A stretch of 64,000 bases of DNA from Tetracentron sinense (Eukaryota; Streptophyta; Magnoliopsida; Trochodendrales; Trochodendraceae): positions 15,922,416 to 15,986,415 of the forward strand of contig CM026564.1 of the NCBI GenBank assembly GCA_015143295.1. The letters are read 5' to 3'. Position numbers and translations under genes: made by a program. Below the pieces are notes generated by a model. That model was not told the DNA's origin. It saw nothing but the letters and a program-made list of their open reading frames with translations, and searched no databases. Below are positions 23,402 through 34,685 of this stretch, piece by piece (the first letter of the stretch is position 1; each line of letters opens with the position of its first letter).

Positions 23402-24650
23402 CTTGCACCACATCATCAGATGCAAGTGCATCACCCTCTGTCAAGGCAAAAACTCGCCCCTAGTTTGCCTGGCAAGACTGAGGTGTAGACCGGGTAGTCT
23501 GAGATGACGCCTGGTATGATCCTACTGGGGGTGCTGGGGGCCTACTACCCTGAGACTGGCCTGGTAAATGCCGGCTAGGGCAATCACTGATCATGTGGCC
23601 CTCGCGACCGAAATGATAACATCCACCAGATGCTCTTCGGCAATCTCCTGCCGGATGCCTTTTGCCGCATGAAGTGCAGACCTCATATGTGTAGGCCAGA
23701 GGGGCCGAAGGTGGTGTATACCTCGCTGCCTGAGGTGTAACTGACCGTGGGGCCGGAAGAGCCTGAGGTCGAGGTGCCTGTGGCACGTACTGCCGGGGTG
23801 CTGGAGACGCATAAGTCGGCCTCATCTATGGTGCTGGCCATGTATACTGATAAGGACCAGTCCGGGCCCGCCTCTCTAAAGGTACCGAACCACTAGATTG
23901 GCCTCTCGCCAATTCTCTCTTCTTGGACACGGTCTCTGAATTGGTCTCAACCAACAAGTCTTTATCCACTACTTCGGCGTAAGTGGTGTGCTTGAAGACC
24001 GACACTTTCTCCATGATGACATCCTTGAGCCCTTGCTCAAACCTCCTCGCCTTCATTACCTCGGTGGCAATCATATGTGTCGCGAAGCGTGATAGCTCCG
24101 AGAACTTGGCCTCATAAGCGGCCACCGACATCGAACCTTGCTCAAGGTTGATGAATTCTCTCTCTTTCTTTTCCCGAGCTCCAACCGGGAAATACTTCTT
24201 ATAGAACGTGTCCTTAAACTCCTCCCAAGTCCACGGTTGACCTTGCATGGTCAAGTCCCGTGTCCTCAATGCGGACAACCACCAATGGTGGGCTTCGCCC
24301 TCTAGCATAAAAACTGCCCATGCCACTTTCTCTTCCTCTGTAGGAGAGAGAACCGCAAATATCTTCTCAACCTGGAGGATCCAAGCCTCCGCAGTAAGAG
24401 GGTCCACACTCCCGTGGAAGGATGGAGGCCTCAATCTCCGGAATGCCTCAACTCCAGCTATACGATGTACTGGAGCTCCCGGCGGTGGAGTAGGTGCCGC
24501 CGATGCCGGTGTAGTTTGCCGAGCCACCAGGATGGCGAGTGTCTCAGCAATAGAGCCTAAGACCTGAGAGAGGTCCGGCTGCTCATCCTCATCCCGTGAA
24601 GAAGAGGAAGCTCTGGTATGTGGCCCACGACCCCGTGTGTTCCGTCTCAT
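23402..24650 (-). pseudogene. gag: Element B gag (two TAG codons)
   Basis: ATG at 24650 opens MRRNTRGRGPHTRASSSS. The capsid-like core contains VAWAVFMLEGEAHHWWLSAL and WEEFKDTFYKKYFPVGA; the GA-rich KKERE segment is in frame here, unlike A and C. TAG codons lie at 23828-23826 and 23462-23460. The first zinc motif is CTSCGKRHPAGDC. The second reads CYHFGREGHMISDC, where the second cysteine of the CCHC knuckle is phenylalanine. The frame is otherwise open to the donor at 23402. Confidence 0.92.
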
Positions 24651-24989
24651 GACTAAAGTCCTGAGAATAATAACACCACGTGAGTCTAACTTGAAACCAC
24701 AGTTTATTTCAATGCCATTTCACAATAATTCAATTTGTATTAGTTGTATAATACTAATACACATCACATCAAGTCATCAGAGTATTCATCACATTATACT
24801 TATACTTTAGGGTTCTAGCGTACCTAGGACCCGTACTTGGTTAAAGCAACCATTTTAGACTAAGACTAAAGTTTAGTCTTACACTTGGAATCATGACTCG
24901 CTTCCAACTTACTTCCTTCCTAATTGTTTCCCAACATATGCTCTTGTCAAGCCGTAGTATTAGATTCTAAGTGACCCTAAAGACCTAAA
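24651..24989 (-). other. Leader between primer site and gag, element B
   Basis: About 340 bp without coding signal, homologous to the leader of A. Confidence 0.75.
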
Positions 24990-25007
24990 GCCTAAGCTCT
25001 GATACCA
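24990..25007 (-). promoter_or_regulatory. Primer binding site of element B (initiator tRNA-Met)
   Basis: The minus strand reads TGGTATCAGAGCTTAGGC, four bases from the LTR; 12 bases match the initiator tRNA-Met 3' end. Confidence 0.95.
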
Positions 25008-25304
25008 CTTCTGTCGCGACCCAAAACCCACCCTAGGAGTTAGAGTGAATCGTGGACGACTAAATCATGACTTGCTTGACAAACCACCTGTAAAACACCC
25101 AAAGAGCAAATACAATCGAGGATAACAGCGGAAGCATAACTATAAGACACAGTGGAAGTCTAACAAACCTCTAAGTATATACACATGGTCCAAGTTTTAA
25201 TACAAAGAAATCAAAACAAAGAAAGTGCGGACATGCCCGCCAAAATACATGGATATAATCACTCATGCTCACCCACAGCTAATCCACTCAGAATCTAACA
25301 CCAC

Positions 25305-25424
25305 CTACTGATAACCCTCTACGGGAGGTTCCTCCAAAGGTTCCTCGACGTACTCCTCCTCCACCCATGGACCAGGAGCACAAACATCAAATGGAGCAGC
25401 AGCTCCCTTAGAACCTACCGACAT
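25305..25424 (-). CDS. Conserved 39-aa acidic ORF in LTR (element B, 5' LTR)
   Basis: Starts MSVGSKG, keeps APFDVCAPG, PWVEEEYVEEP and EGYQ-TAG. As the 5' LTR copy it would lie in the leader of the genomic RNA. Confidence 0.52.
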   Translation of the reverse strand: MSVGSKGAAAPFDVCAPGPWVEEEYVEEPLEEPPVEGYQ

Positions 25425-26747
25425 AAGAAGTACGGCTGAGCATGGAATACTCAGCGGGTACTAAATACTAACCAATAGTCATAGCAAGAGGTAGCAATGC
25501 ACACATACATATATATAAAATAGGAACAGTTCATATCATACAAGGAAGTAAAGCTGTTTGTAATCATGCTTGCATTCAGAAAAGCCGATAAAACCCTTGA
25601 AAACCTTGTGCACTTGACTTGATTGGAAATACCATTTCCGTGCTTGAAACTTGTCATGTTTGTCTTATCTTGTCATATCATGCGTGTCATGCCATGTCAT
25701 GCTTGCTTGGAAAGTAAACTACTTGTGAGGGAAGGGAGACCCTTCTTCCTAGAATGCTTATGCTTGTCATGCCATGTCTTGTCATGCTTGCTTGGAAGAG
25801 TAAACTACTTGTGAGGGAAGGGAGACCCTTCTTCCTAGAATGCTTATGCTTGTCATGCCATGAACGAGGTAAAACATATCGTAAGATATGCCCCACCTCT
25901 AAACCGTATTCTTGAAAACACCGATAAAACATGCCATGCGTTCGTGCTCGTGAAATCGTGTGCATACTTGCATTTGGAATTAAATATGGCAAATTTGGGG
26001 TAATTCACAAAGCATAACGTATAACAATTTAAGTGAGTAATAATCTACACCTTTTAAGAAATGTAAGAAGCACACTATCATGAACCCTAATAAATTTCAA
26101 GAGTAATTAAGCATGAGTTCCCTTAATTTATCATTTATTTTGTTCACCTTGGCATTTCATCAAACATAGGGTGTGTTCATTATTCACTTAAACCTAGATC
26201 GTGCTTTTCTAGGTGGGTTATAATCACATCACACTTGTATGTTCATTATTAGTACAATGCCTTTTCCCATTCATTCATCACATCATCCACACGGCATCCA
26301 TTGGCCAACTTCCACCTCCATTCACCATTCATACCACCAATCTCATAACACATATATAAGTGAAGGAAAACAAGAAGAAATAAAGGAAAAGAGAAGCTAT
26401 AACTAGGAGGGTAGCAAAGAGTACCGACCTTGATCAAGTGAGGAAGAAATCCCCTTTCCAAAACGACCGTGTAGCTGCTGCCCTAGCTTGGAGAACGCTC
26501 TCCACGAGTGCTTGAGCCGAGATCTTGGGGAAGAGCCGAGCTTGAAGTGATCTAGGGTCTCAAACCCCTTTGATTTATCTTCCAAAGACAAGCCCTAGGT
26601 TGGAATCGCCTTCTCCCCTTTCTCCTATTCTCTCAACTCTCTAAGTGTTGAATGATGCCCTAAAGGCTCGGGCAAGACTCTTAAGGTAAGAGTGAATCGA
26701 CCAAAAGACCATAATACCCTTACTGAAATTTCTACAAAAACGCGAGT

Positions 26748-26912
26748 ACCGAACGATCGGTATTAATGACCGATCGATCGGTTGCCTACCGACCGATCGG
26801 TGCCTTGACCGAGCTCTCGGTCAAACTTTAACTCTCTGGAAAATTTCCCCATACAAAATTTTCCACCAGTCGATAGCCTCCGATCAATCGCTCCATTGAC
26901 CGAGCGATCGGT
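26748..26912 (-). promoter_or_regulatory. ACCGA-N4-TCGGT palindrome array (B 5' LTR)
   Basis: Same array as 19459-19623 with single-base changes (for example ACCGAACGATCGGT). It sits in U3 of the active-side LTR. Confidence 0.7.
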
Positions 26913-27124
26913 TGCCTACATGTCCAAACTGTTTTGGCCATATCTTTTTACTCGCTCGTCCGATTTTGACGATTGAACTTGCGTTGGGTTCATACTTCGA
27001 AAACGAACATTTCTGATGTGTCAGAATTCCCAATTTCTTCCTTAATTATTAATTACACCTCTTTAAAGGCAAAATAGCAACGAAAGTGTCATGCATTAAA
27101 TGTGAAAAGGTCCGGGGCTCTACA

Positions 27125-28386
27125 ATGCGTGTAATGCGATGGGATGAGAGACCCTTCCCTATGCAATGCATGATCATCTTGTCCTTGAAAACATCGGTAA
27201 ATCATATCGTTTCATGCCGTGCTCGTGTGTACACACTTGCGATGGAAATTAAATATGACATTTTGGGGAATTCACAATACATTGCACATTACCGAATATA
27301 CAAGTAATAAATTAAACAATTTAGGGAAAGCGCGAAAACACATTATCATAACCTTAGCAATTTCCATAAATGCTTAAGCTTGCATTTTCTTTATTTATTA
27401 TTCTTTTCATTCATCTTGGCATTTCATCAAACATGGTGTGTTCATTATTGATTTACCCTACAACATGCTTTTCTAGATGGATTTTACTCAAATCATGCAT
27501 GTATGTTCATTATTGGAACAATGCCCTCCCCATTTTAATCATCACAACACAACCATTGGTATCCAATCGCCCATTCCATCTCGATTCACCATTCACAACC
27601 ATCCATCTCATAGCACATGTGTAAATAAAGGAAAACAAAGGGAAATAACGGGAAAAGAGGAACTATAACTAGGAGGGTAGCAAGAAGTACCGACCTTGAA
27701 CAATGACGGGAGAAACCCCTTTCCAAAACGACCGTGTAGCTGCTGCCCTAGCTTGGAGAACGCTCTCCACGAGTGTTTGAGCCGTGATCTTGGAGAAGAG
27801 CCGAGCTTGAAGTAATCTAGGGTCTCAAAACCCTTTGATTTCTCTTCCAAAGACAAGCCCTTGGTTGGAATCGCCTTCTCCCCTTTCTCCTATTCTCTCA
27901 AACTCTCTAAGTGTCGAATGATGCCCTAAAGGCTCGGGCAAGACTCTTAAGGTAAGAGTAAACCGACCAAAAGACCATAATACCCTTACTGAAATTTCTG
28001 TAAAAACTCGAGTACTGAGCGATCGGTGTTAATGACCGATCGATCGGTTACCTACCGATCGATCGGTTTCATAACCGAGCGATCGGTTTCATTACCGAGC
28101 GATCGTTTAAAATTTCACTCTCTGGAAAATTTTCCCATACAAAAATCTTGACCAGTCGATAGCCTCTGATCGGTGGTGTGCAGGTCCAAACTCTTTTGGC
28201 CATAACTTTTGACTCGTTCGTCCGATTTTGACGATTCAACTTGCGTTGGGTTCGTACTTCGAAAATGAACATTTCCGACATTTCAGAATTTCTAATTTCT
28301 TCCATATTTATTAATTATACCTCTTTAAAGGCAAAATGGCAACGAAAGTGTCATGCATTAAATGTGAAAAAGTCCGGAGCTCTACA
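27125..28386 (-). repeat. 5' LTR of element A, part 2
   Basis: The rest of A's LTR after element B, beginning with the ATGCG duplication and ending GAGCTCTACA at 28386. It contains the palindrome array at 28014-28174. Confidence 0.93.
28014..28174 (-). promoter_or_regulatory. ACCGA-N4-TCGGT palindrome array (A 5' LTR)
   Basis: Units near 28035, 28054, 28074 and 28094 again step about 20 bp; the second cluster is shorter than in the 3' LTR. Confidence 0.65.
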
Positions 28387-28690
28387 TATCCTCCCTTTCA
28401 ACACCCCCGTGTGTCCTCGACATCCCGTGTATACCTTTACAGCATATACCACCTGCATGTCCTCTCTTTCGACACCCCCGTGTGTCCTCGACATCTTGCG
28501 TATACCTTTACAACGTATACCACCTGCATCTCCTCTCTTTCGACACCCCTGTTTGTCCTCGACATCCCATGTATACCTTTACAGCGTATACCACCTGCAT
28601 GTCCCTTCTTTTGACACCCCCGTGTGTCCTCGGTATCCCGTGTGTACCTTTACAATGTACACCACCCGCATATCACCCCTTTAACACCCA
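28387..28690 (+). repeat. 71-bp tandem repeat of Tat-1 tail, right part
   Basis: Five units with GACACC-type starts at about 28400, 28471, 28542, 28613 and 28683 (71-bp steps). TATCC 28387-28391 is the right target duplication of element A; the array joins to 8960-9097. Confidence 0.9.
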
Positions 28691-28980
28691 GTGTGTTCTC
28701 GACACCTCATGTGTCTCTTCGATCAAACTCGATCGAATCCTTCTGACCGACACCTCTGTGTTATGCCATTCCTGCATCCATCAATCCCCAGTGAGTAGTC
28801 CGAACTACTCGCTCTTCCTCAACAGTGGCCTTGCCACTACATTGCACTCACCATTTGCACTGCATACATACATATCATCATTCTACATCCCTATTTCTGA
28901 CCTCGGTGTAAAAATAGGATGATTCCAGTCTTTGTCGTTCAAATCGCCAACCTTGGCATTTTCCAGCAAAGAGGGGCAGC
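28691..28980 (+). promoter_or_regulatory. End of Tat-1 internal region with polypurine tract
   Basis: Non-coding sequence ends in the purine-rich CAAAGAGGGGCAGC at 28967-28980, directly before the LTR, as expected for the plus-strand primer. Confidence 0.85.
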
Positions 28981-29540
28981 TGTAAGCACCCAATTTTTAC
29001 ACCCCATCTAACTGTAGTTAAAATCCCTTAACTATGTTTACACCCTGCCAAATCCCTCAAAACCTAGGTAAGCCTCTCCAGTCATACCCTTAGGACTAAA
29101 CCCTAGGTGAACACTAGTTAAACCCTTAGTTAATCTTAGGAATCAAAACCATGTCCTAAACCCTTAGCCTTAGGTGACCCCAGCAAATCCCATGGCCCAT
29201 AAGGCCTTACCCCATTATCTAGGCCCCTTAAAAGCCCAAAAAGCCCGAGAACCACTAAAGCCCAAGTCCCATAACCCGAGAGTACAGGGCCTAGGCCCAT
29301 TTCAGCTTAAAATTCAAAACGTCGGTAGCAGGTCTACCGACATTAAATTTTGGCCTTGTTTCAGGTTGTCGGTAGACCGTCTACTGACATCTTCATGTTT
29401 AGAGTTGCAAGCCTGCAACACCCCTGCACACTATACCTCCACCTCGGTTTCTCCCTTCCCAGTTCTTAGTCGACCTCCAGAGAGTCCAATACCCCTCTCC
29501 CGCTTCTTCCAAATCCCACCTAGGTCCCTAGTCTTCTCCT

Positions 29541-29548
29541 CTATAAAA
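29541..29548 (+). promoter_or_regulatory. TATA-like box in Tat-1 LTR
   Basis: CTATAAAA about 560 bp into the LTR. This is the best core-promoter candidate; the start site is not known. Confidence 0.45.
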
Positions 29549-30527
29549 CCCAATGCCTTCAATTGTAAAAGATCGGCAAAAAATCCTACAAGAAACTCTA
29601 CTGCTAAAACCTAGTTTCAATCTCCCTCTTTGCTTCGATCACAGTCCTAGGACCTGGCACAAACCTCCCCAACTGCTGCAAGTACCATCTGAAGTGCCTC
29701 CACCATAAATAGGTCGACCTCCACCGTTTAGCAGAAAATAGAGTACTGGGTAGGGATACTCCCTATGCATTCCTTATTGCTTTAACATCATGTAAGCCCC
29801 TGGTCATCTCCAGGGGACCTTTGCTTGTTTTTTTGCTATTGCTTAGTAGGTACACAGACCCATACAGGGTGTTCACCCACCTAAACCATAGGTGTGGTGA
29901 ACTCCTACGGGTATAGCACCTCTTCGAGGCTCTCACAGCCTTCACAGAACCTTCTGGGGGTCCCTCGTATCATGAGGGAACCCCTAGTGACCTCTGTGCC
30001 CAGCCCTAGTGGCCACGGATCCAGTTTTCAAAGAAAACCCAGAATGGTGGTACTCTCAGTACCGTCATTCTAAAAATGGCATGTTTTCCATTTGTTGATG
30101 ATCCCTCTGTTGACCCCTTGTTTCTGAGCTTTTTCCAAAATTTCGGTCATACTTCTACCGACATTCTATTTTTCGCATGATTTGGGATGGGCAGTAGAAC
30201 AACTGCCGCCAACTTGCACTGTCTGTTACAGTGGCTTTACACTCTTGTGGGGCCCACTCCTGGCATCCCCCGGGGCCCACACTTGACCTGAAGACTCTCA
30301 GGAGTCCCCTCTACACTCCCCCACCTTTGGTTCACCTCGGGTTATAGCCTAACCCTAGTTTACAATGGCAAAACACAGTCTTAAAACACTGTCCATAATG
30401 TAGGTTATTACATTACCGACATTAAACTTTGTTTTTATTCTGGGCTTTTGCAGGGGCCCAGGCCTGGTAGGAGGCCATTTTAGGCCCTACCTAGCCCCCT
30501 GGGCCCACCTTGGACCGTACTAGACCC

Positions 30528-30885
30528 TTAACTGTGGTTAAATCCACCTCTGATTAACATTTAACTGCGGTTAAGCACCCCTTAACCCCATAAACTTTTG
30601 AGAAATTAAATGGACATTCCTAAAAATATCAAGGACCATAATCCTGACTTTGGCCCTCTCCCTAACCCTGGTTAGCAACCCTAACCACAGTTAGAACCCC
30701 TTAACCGTGATTAACAACCCTAATCGTAGTTAACTTCGGTTTACAGCCAACCAGGCCTAAAACCAAGTCTACCGGACTTACCTCGACCTACCGGGCTCTA
30801 CCTTAGCCTACCGGGCTACAACTTACTTACCCTTTATTCTGGTTAGTAACCCTAACTGTAGTTAGTTCGGCCTAACCCCGATTAG
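30528..30885 (+). repeat. YTAAC-N4-RTTAR palindromes in Tat-1 LTR
   Basis: Eight near-palindromes lie at 30528, 30561, 30662, 30681, 30701, 30720, 30852 and 30872, such as CTAACCACAGTTAG and TTAACTGCGGTTAA. A further one is at 29008-29021. Arms are conserved and the four central bases vary. Confidence 0.65.
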
Positions 30886-31413
30886 CAATCCTAACTAGGG
30901 CCGGACTCCTCCTTAGTCTACCAAACTACTCCTTAAGCCTACCGGGCTTACATACCTTGCACTTGACCCTCCTCGGTCAACCACCCCTAGTCTACCAGAC
31001 TAGTCCATGTTAGCCACCCTTGGTGCACACACACATGCCCCTAGCCTTGACACAGGCTCACGTGCCAAAACTAAGCTCGGTCTAATCTCACCCTGTGAGT
31101 ATGTAGGTAGCCCAACACGGGCCCGACCCTAGTTAGCTTTTCCCTTCTTAGATTAGTGTTCACTTGAACATTTCGGCATTCTAGACAAGATTAACTTTAT
31201 TTGGCTTAAACCCGGGGAGTACGGAACAGTTGTAAAACGGAAGCCTTGGGGTGCCTAACACCTTCCTCGAACTTAACCGAACCCCTTACCCTGATCTCTC
31301 TCGTGGACCAAGACCTTATCCAAAACTTCGGGGGACTTATTCCTTCTGAATTAATAGGTGGCGACTCTTAAAACCCATTGAGAAATCTGGGGAGCGAATT
31401 TCCCGCGCTCACA

Positions 31414-31988
31414 CATGGTTTCTACATTTTGATATGCTTTAAGGGTTTCAGTCTCCATGCTTCGTATGCTCTATGCTATGTTGTTTCATTGTTATTAGTT
31501 TGTATACGCTGAGTATTCCACGCTTAGCCGATATTTGTTATCATCGGCAGGTGCTCGGGCTCCGTTTGATCTATGTGGCACAGAACCATGGGTAGAGGAA
31601 GAGTACTTCGACCCAGAACCTTCCATGGACCACTACCAGGGCGATGGCTCAGTAGATAGGTGTCGAGACTTCGTCTTTTGTTGATCTACTTAGATTTGGC
31701 ACTATGTTTTGTTATGTGAGAGTGGGACTTGTCCACTCCACCTTTTGGATCCTCACGTATGTGTATTTTGGTCGGTTCCTACTTGGGCCAAGTTATAGGA
31801 GTAATTGCTTTACTTCCGCTATGTTTAGTGCTTTTAATTCCGCTGTGCATTGTATATCATTTCCGCTACGTATGTTCAGGTACTCTGTCAGGTTTCCATG
31901 TGTGCCTTATGTATCATATCTCCGATATGATACGGCGGTCACGAGTCAAAGTATCCCTAACTCATAGGGGGTATTTTGGGTTGCGACA
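31414..31988 (+). repeat. LTR fragment F, 3' part of a Tekay-type LTR
   Basis: From 31414 the sequence matches solo LTR D (53630-54206) and ends GGTATTTTGGGTTGCGACA at 31988. It includes the stem-loop region and the PWVEEEYFDPEP frame (stop TGA 31682-31684). The left part is missing because Tat-1 abuts it. It directly adjoins a CACTA transposase exon. Confidence 0.85.
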
Positions 31989-31990
31989 CC

Positions 31991-32308
31991 TATGTTATGG
32001 CATCTCAAGCTGAGTAGGTATTTTATGTCGAAGATCCAACGGAAGAAGATTGGCATGTCATCATCAAGACTAAACCAAGAGACTTATTTGACATGAATGA
32101 AGAATCTCTTACTGACGATTACGTATTTAGGGAGAACGAGCCATTCAACGACCAACTGTTGGATGACACCTCACCTGATGATGATGAAGGTGCCAGTTGG
32201 GTGAGAGTAGGGATTACTGGAGCAACTGTTGATGCGCCCCCTGAAATACTACAACAAGCATCTTCTACCGAATCCAGTGATGATGAAGTTGAGAATTCAA
32301 CCCTATAA
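31991..32308 (+). pseudogene. C-terminal end of CACTA TNP2-like transposase
   Basis: The frame reads YVMASQAE, a TAG at 32015-32017, then VFYVEDPTEEDW, IIKTKPRDLFDM, an acidic tail and a stop at 32306-32308. The pattern ASQAEQVFYV-D-W-V-KPRD is typical of the extreme C-terminus of plant En/Spm (CACTA) TNP2 transposases. Everything upstream is cut off by LTR fragment F at 31988. The lysine-proline-arginine-aspartate block and acidic tail are clear; the catalytic region is absent. Confidence 0.75.
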
Positions 32309-33205
32309 CGATGAAATTGAATGATGTAATTAGTTGCTACCATGTAAAATTACGATGTAATTAGTTGCTACCATGTAAATGAATGAGAATTTGACCTTCA
32401 ATATATTATTTTCATTTTAGTGATCTCAATCTATAGACTATTTTGTGTTTATTGTTCTCGGTGTGTGATAAATATGCTCTAGATTGTTTATGTTCATGTT
32501 AGTGAAGAAATTCATAGACTTTTATGTGTTTAACCTATGTACTTGTGAAAAATTTGCTTTGAGTTGTTTATTTTCATGTTAATGAAGTAATCCATACACT
32601 AATAAATGTTGTTTATGTTCATGTTAGTAAAGAAATCCATATACTTTTATGTGTTTAAAATATGTTTTCAGTTAAAATCTACTCTGAGTTGTTTATTTTC
32701 ATGTTAGTGACTAATCCATACACTATGAAATGTTGTTTATGTTCATGTTAGTGAAGAAATCCATATACTTTTATATGTTTAAACTATGTACTTATGAAAA
32801 ATCTGCTCTGAGTTATTTATTTTCATGTTAGTCAACTAATCCATACACTATGAAATGTTGTTTAAGTTCATGTTAGTGAAGAAATCCATATACTTTTATG
32901 TGTTTAAACTATGTACTTATGAAAAATCTGCTCTGAGTTGTTTATTTTCATGTTAGTGAACTAATCCATACACTATGAAATGTTGTTTATGTTCATGTTA
33001 GTGAAGAAATCCATATACTTTTATGTGTTTAAACTATGTACTTATGAAAAATCTGCTCCGAGTTGTTTATTTTCATGTTAGTAAACTAATCCATACACTA
33101 TGAAATGTTGTTTATGTTCATGTTAATGAAAAAAATTCATATACTTTTATGTGTTTAAACTATGTACTTATGAAAAATGTCCTAAGTTATTTATTTTACA
33201 GATGG
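32309..33205 (+). repeat. 125-bp tandem repeats between two CACTA genes
   Basis: From about 32500 to 33190 a 125-bp unit recurs five to six times, for example GAAGAAATCC at 32753, 32878 and 33003. Each unit holds two related halves around TTTATGTTCATGTTAGT and TTATTTTCATGTTAGT. It is A+T rich and non-coding and ends at a possible splice acceptor, TTTATTTTACAG, at 33202. Confidence 0.85.
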
Positions 33206-34635
33206 ACCCTACACAGGCATAGGGGGGGAGACCTCCACCCCCGGTACATCTGGTGCAGCATTGCCCCCTCCCCCTCTAGGACCTATTAGGAGGGGTCGGG
33301 GCAAGAACAGGAGTCTTGCCCTGCATAGACTCCCTCCCGAGATGAAACAGAGGGTATTGACCGATGAGTATGCATAGCCTGTAGAAAAGCCTGCGAAGAT
33401 GTTAGCTGATTACCTCGGTAATCTTGCCCAGGATGGGCATTTTTTTAGGCTCGATGTGCCCAGTTGACTTCACATCGATAAGGAGCAGAAACAGCGAGCT
33501 TTGGAGTTGGTTTGGGTAAGAATCAAAAATATCTAAAATTGGGTTAATATTTAGTTTTTAATTACATATCTTTTTGTTTGCTATTTGCTCATGGTTTAAT
33601 CATATGAAATCGTGTTTCAGGTAAAATTTGATATCGAATCATTCGTTGAGAAATTCATTCTTGCTTCCCTCGGGCATAAATACCGAGATTAGAAGGCGAA
33701 GCAGTGCCGGGAGAACTTCATCTCGGGGGCTACAACGAAGCAGCTACTTGCTGCGTGCCCGGCAGATGTGGTGGCCACCCAGTGGCCTACATTGGTAGCC
33801 TTTTGGTTCTCTGAGGAGGGCCAGGTATATATATTTTGTTTGTCATCATTCTAATAAGTAATAGATAAATTGTGCTTCAACCCTCTTAATTAACCATAAT
33901 TTAAATTTGTTGCAGAAACGAAGCGAAACAAATAAAATAAATCGCTCGAAACAGAAGGTCCTCCATAGGAGCGGCACAAAGTGCTTTGGCAGGGTCAGGC
34001 ATGAGGTGGTATGTCCAGTTGGATTTGTTAAAATATGTTTTTATAATTTATTTGTATTGTATTTACTAAATTTTAATTATTATTATGACTGCCATAGCGA
34101 GCTGCGAGCCCCACTCAGACGCCCCCAGGTCGTGCAAAGGTGTACATCACCACGCACCAACGCAAGGATGGCACGTTAGTTTCAGCAGAGGCAGGGGAGA
34201 ATATTGTATGTACATTTACTTATTTGAAAATCTTAGATTTTCCCCTTTACCTACCAAATATCAACTATCTCCAATTGTTTATAGCGCCGAATGCAGGAGT
34301 TCAGGGCGCATGCACCAGTCCTCGCAGGATACCACTGGCCGAGATGATATATACGCTCAGGTCATGGGGCCTGAGAGAGCTAGACGTATCAGAGGACTTG
34401 GGTTAGGCCAACCCCCAACCAGTTATGGGGGTCACGATCTGTAGGTCCCTCTAGTGCCCCTCAGCCTGATCCTCAAACTACCGAGAGGATCAAAGTTCTT
34501 GAGGATCAAACGCAGAGAAAGATCAGCTGCTAGCGGAGACTCGGATGAGATATTCATTCATGAGGATTTACCCAATTTTTTTCACAATAGGGTGCGAATC
34601 AGCCTTCTACAATACCACATGCGACTCCGGAGGTA
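33206..34635 (+). pseudogene. Spliced CACTA second transposase gene (Transposase_24-like), broken
   Basis: Candidate exons are 33206-33515, 33621-33824, 33916-34008, 34098-34205 and 34285-34635, with GT donors (GTAAGA, GTATAT, GTATGT, GTATGT) and AG acceptors. The joined reading shows VKFDIESFVEKFILASLGHK, then AFWFSEEGQ-KRSETNKINRSKQK, HRSGTKCFGRVRHE, VYITTHQRKDG and DDIYAQVMGPERARRIRG. This matches the layout of the plant Transposase_24 domain of En/Spm elements. Stops in exons 1 and 2 and a frame change in exon 5 make it a pseudogene. It follows the TNP2 tail in the same orientation, as in CACTA elements. Confidence 0.7.
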
Positions 34636-34685
34636 AATGTTAAGTTTAAAAGATTTTTATTATAATTTTAAATTTGTTATATATC

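Larger units (their letters stand above)
17624..27124 (-). mobile_element. Tekay element B: nearly intact chromovirus, nested in A's LTR
   Basis: B spans 9501 bp and is flanked by ATGCG at 17619-17623 and 27125-27129. Removing it restores the A LTR (CCATGCG joined to TGTAATGCG, as in A's other LTR). The element has two LTRs, an iMet primer site, gag, candidate intron, pol with chromodomain, and a polypurine tract. Only three nonsense codons, all TAG, break gag-pol, so it is the youngest-looking element here. Confidence 0.96.
25012..27124 (-). repeat. 5' LTR of element B
   Basis: 2113 bp, starting TGTCGCGACCC and ending CTCTACA. It carries the LTR ORF (25305-25424), two hairpin repeat units (about 25700-25860) and the palindrome array (26748-26912). 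Much of it appears identical to the 3' LTR by eye. Confidence 0.95.
9098..28386 (-). mobile_element. Tekay element A: chromovirus LTR retrotransposon, minus strand
   Basis: The element begins on the + strand with TGTCGCGACCC at 9098 and ends with GGGGCTCTACA-type sequence at 28386. It is flanked by identical 5-bp TATCC at 9093-9097 and 28387-28391. On the minus strand the order is LTR, iMet primer site, gag with two zinc knuckles, candidate intron, protease, RT, RNase H, integrase, chromodomain, polypurine tract and LTR. This order plus a chromodomain marks a Tekay/Del chromovirus. Its 5' LTR is split by element B (17624-27124). Multiple stops and a frameshift show it is dead. Confidence 0.95.
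1..31413 (+). mobile_element. Tat-1: Ty3/gypsy Tat-lineage LTR retrotransposon, 5' end outside window
   Basis: The + strand shows, in order, an ORF1-like coiled-coil tail, gag, protease, RT-RNase H, an archaeal-like second RNase H, integrase, a long 3' non-coding part, a polypurine tract and a 2.43-kb LTR. A second RNase H after the first is the hallmark of the Tat/Ogre/Retand lineage. The element is continuous only when 9098-28391 is removed, which is Tekay element A plus one copy of its TATCC target duplication. The 5' LTR and start of ORF1 lie left of position 1. Every coding region carries several stops or frame changes, so it is a dead copy. Confidence 0.93.
28981..31413 (+). repeat. 3' LTR of Tat-1
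   Basis: The LTR starts TGTAAGCACCC beside the polypurine tract and ends about 31413 at GCGCTCACA, where similarity to another LTR (F) begins. Length is about 2.43 kb. A TATA-like CTATAAAA lies at 29541-29548. GGTGGCGACTCTTAAAACCC near 31360 is typical of the end part of Tat LTRs. The end could be 2 bp further right. Confidence 0.88.

Noticed and set aside
29040..29170. CCCTAAA/AACCCTAG-like bits resembling plant telomere repeat
   Set aside because: They are isolated and irregular, lie inside the Tat LTR, and do not form a tandem 7-mer array.
29174..29614. A 146-codon + strand frame in the Tat-1 LTR
   Set aside because: Composition is low in complexity, there is no recognisable domain, and it crosses the TATA box; it was judged a chance open frame.
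32500..33190. Regular repeats that might suggest a CRISPR-like array
   Set aside because: Units are 125 bp and directly adjoining, without unique spacers, and the surroundings are plant transposon sequence.
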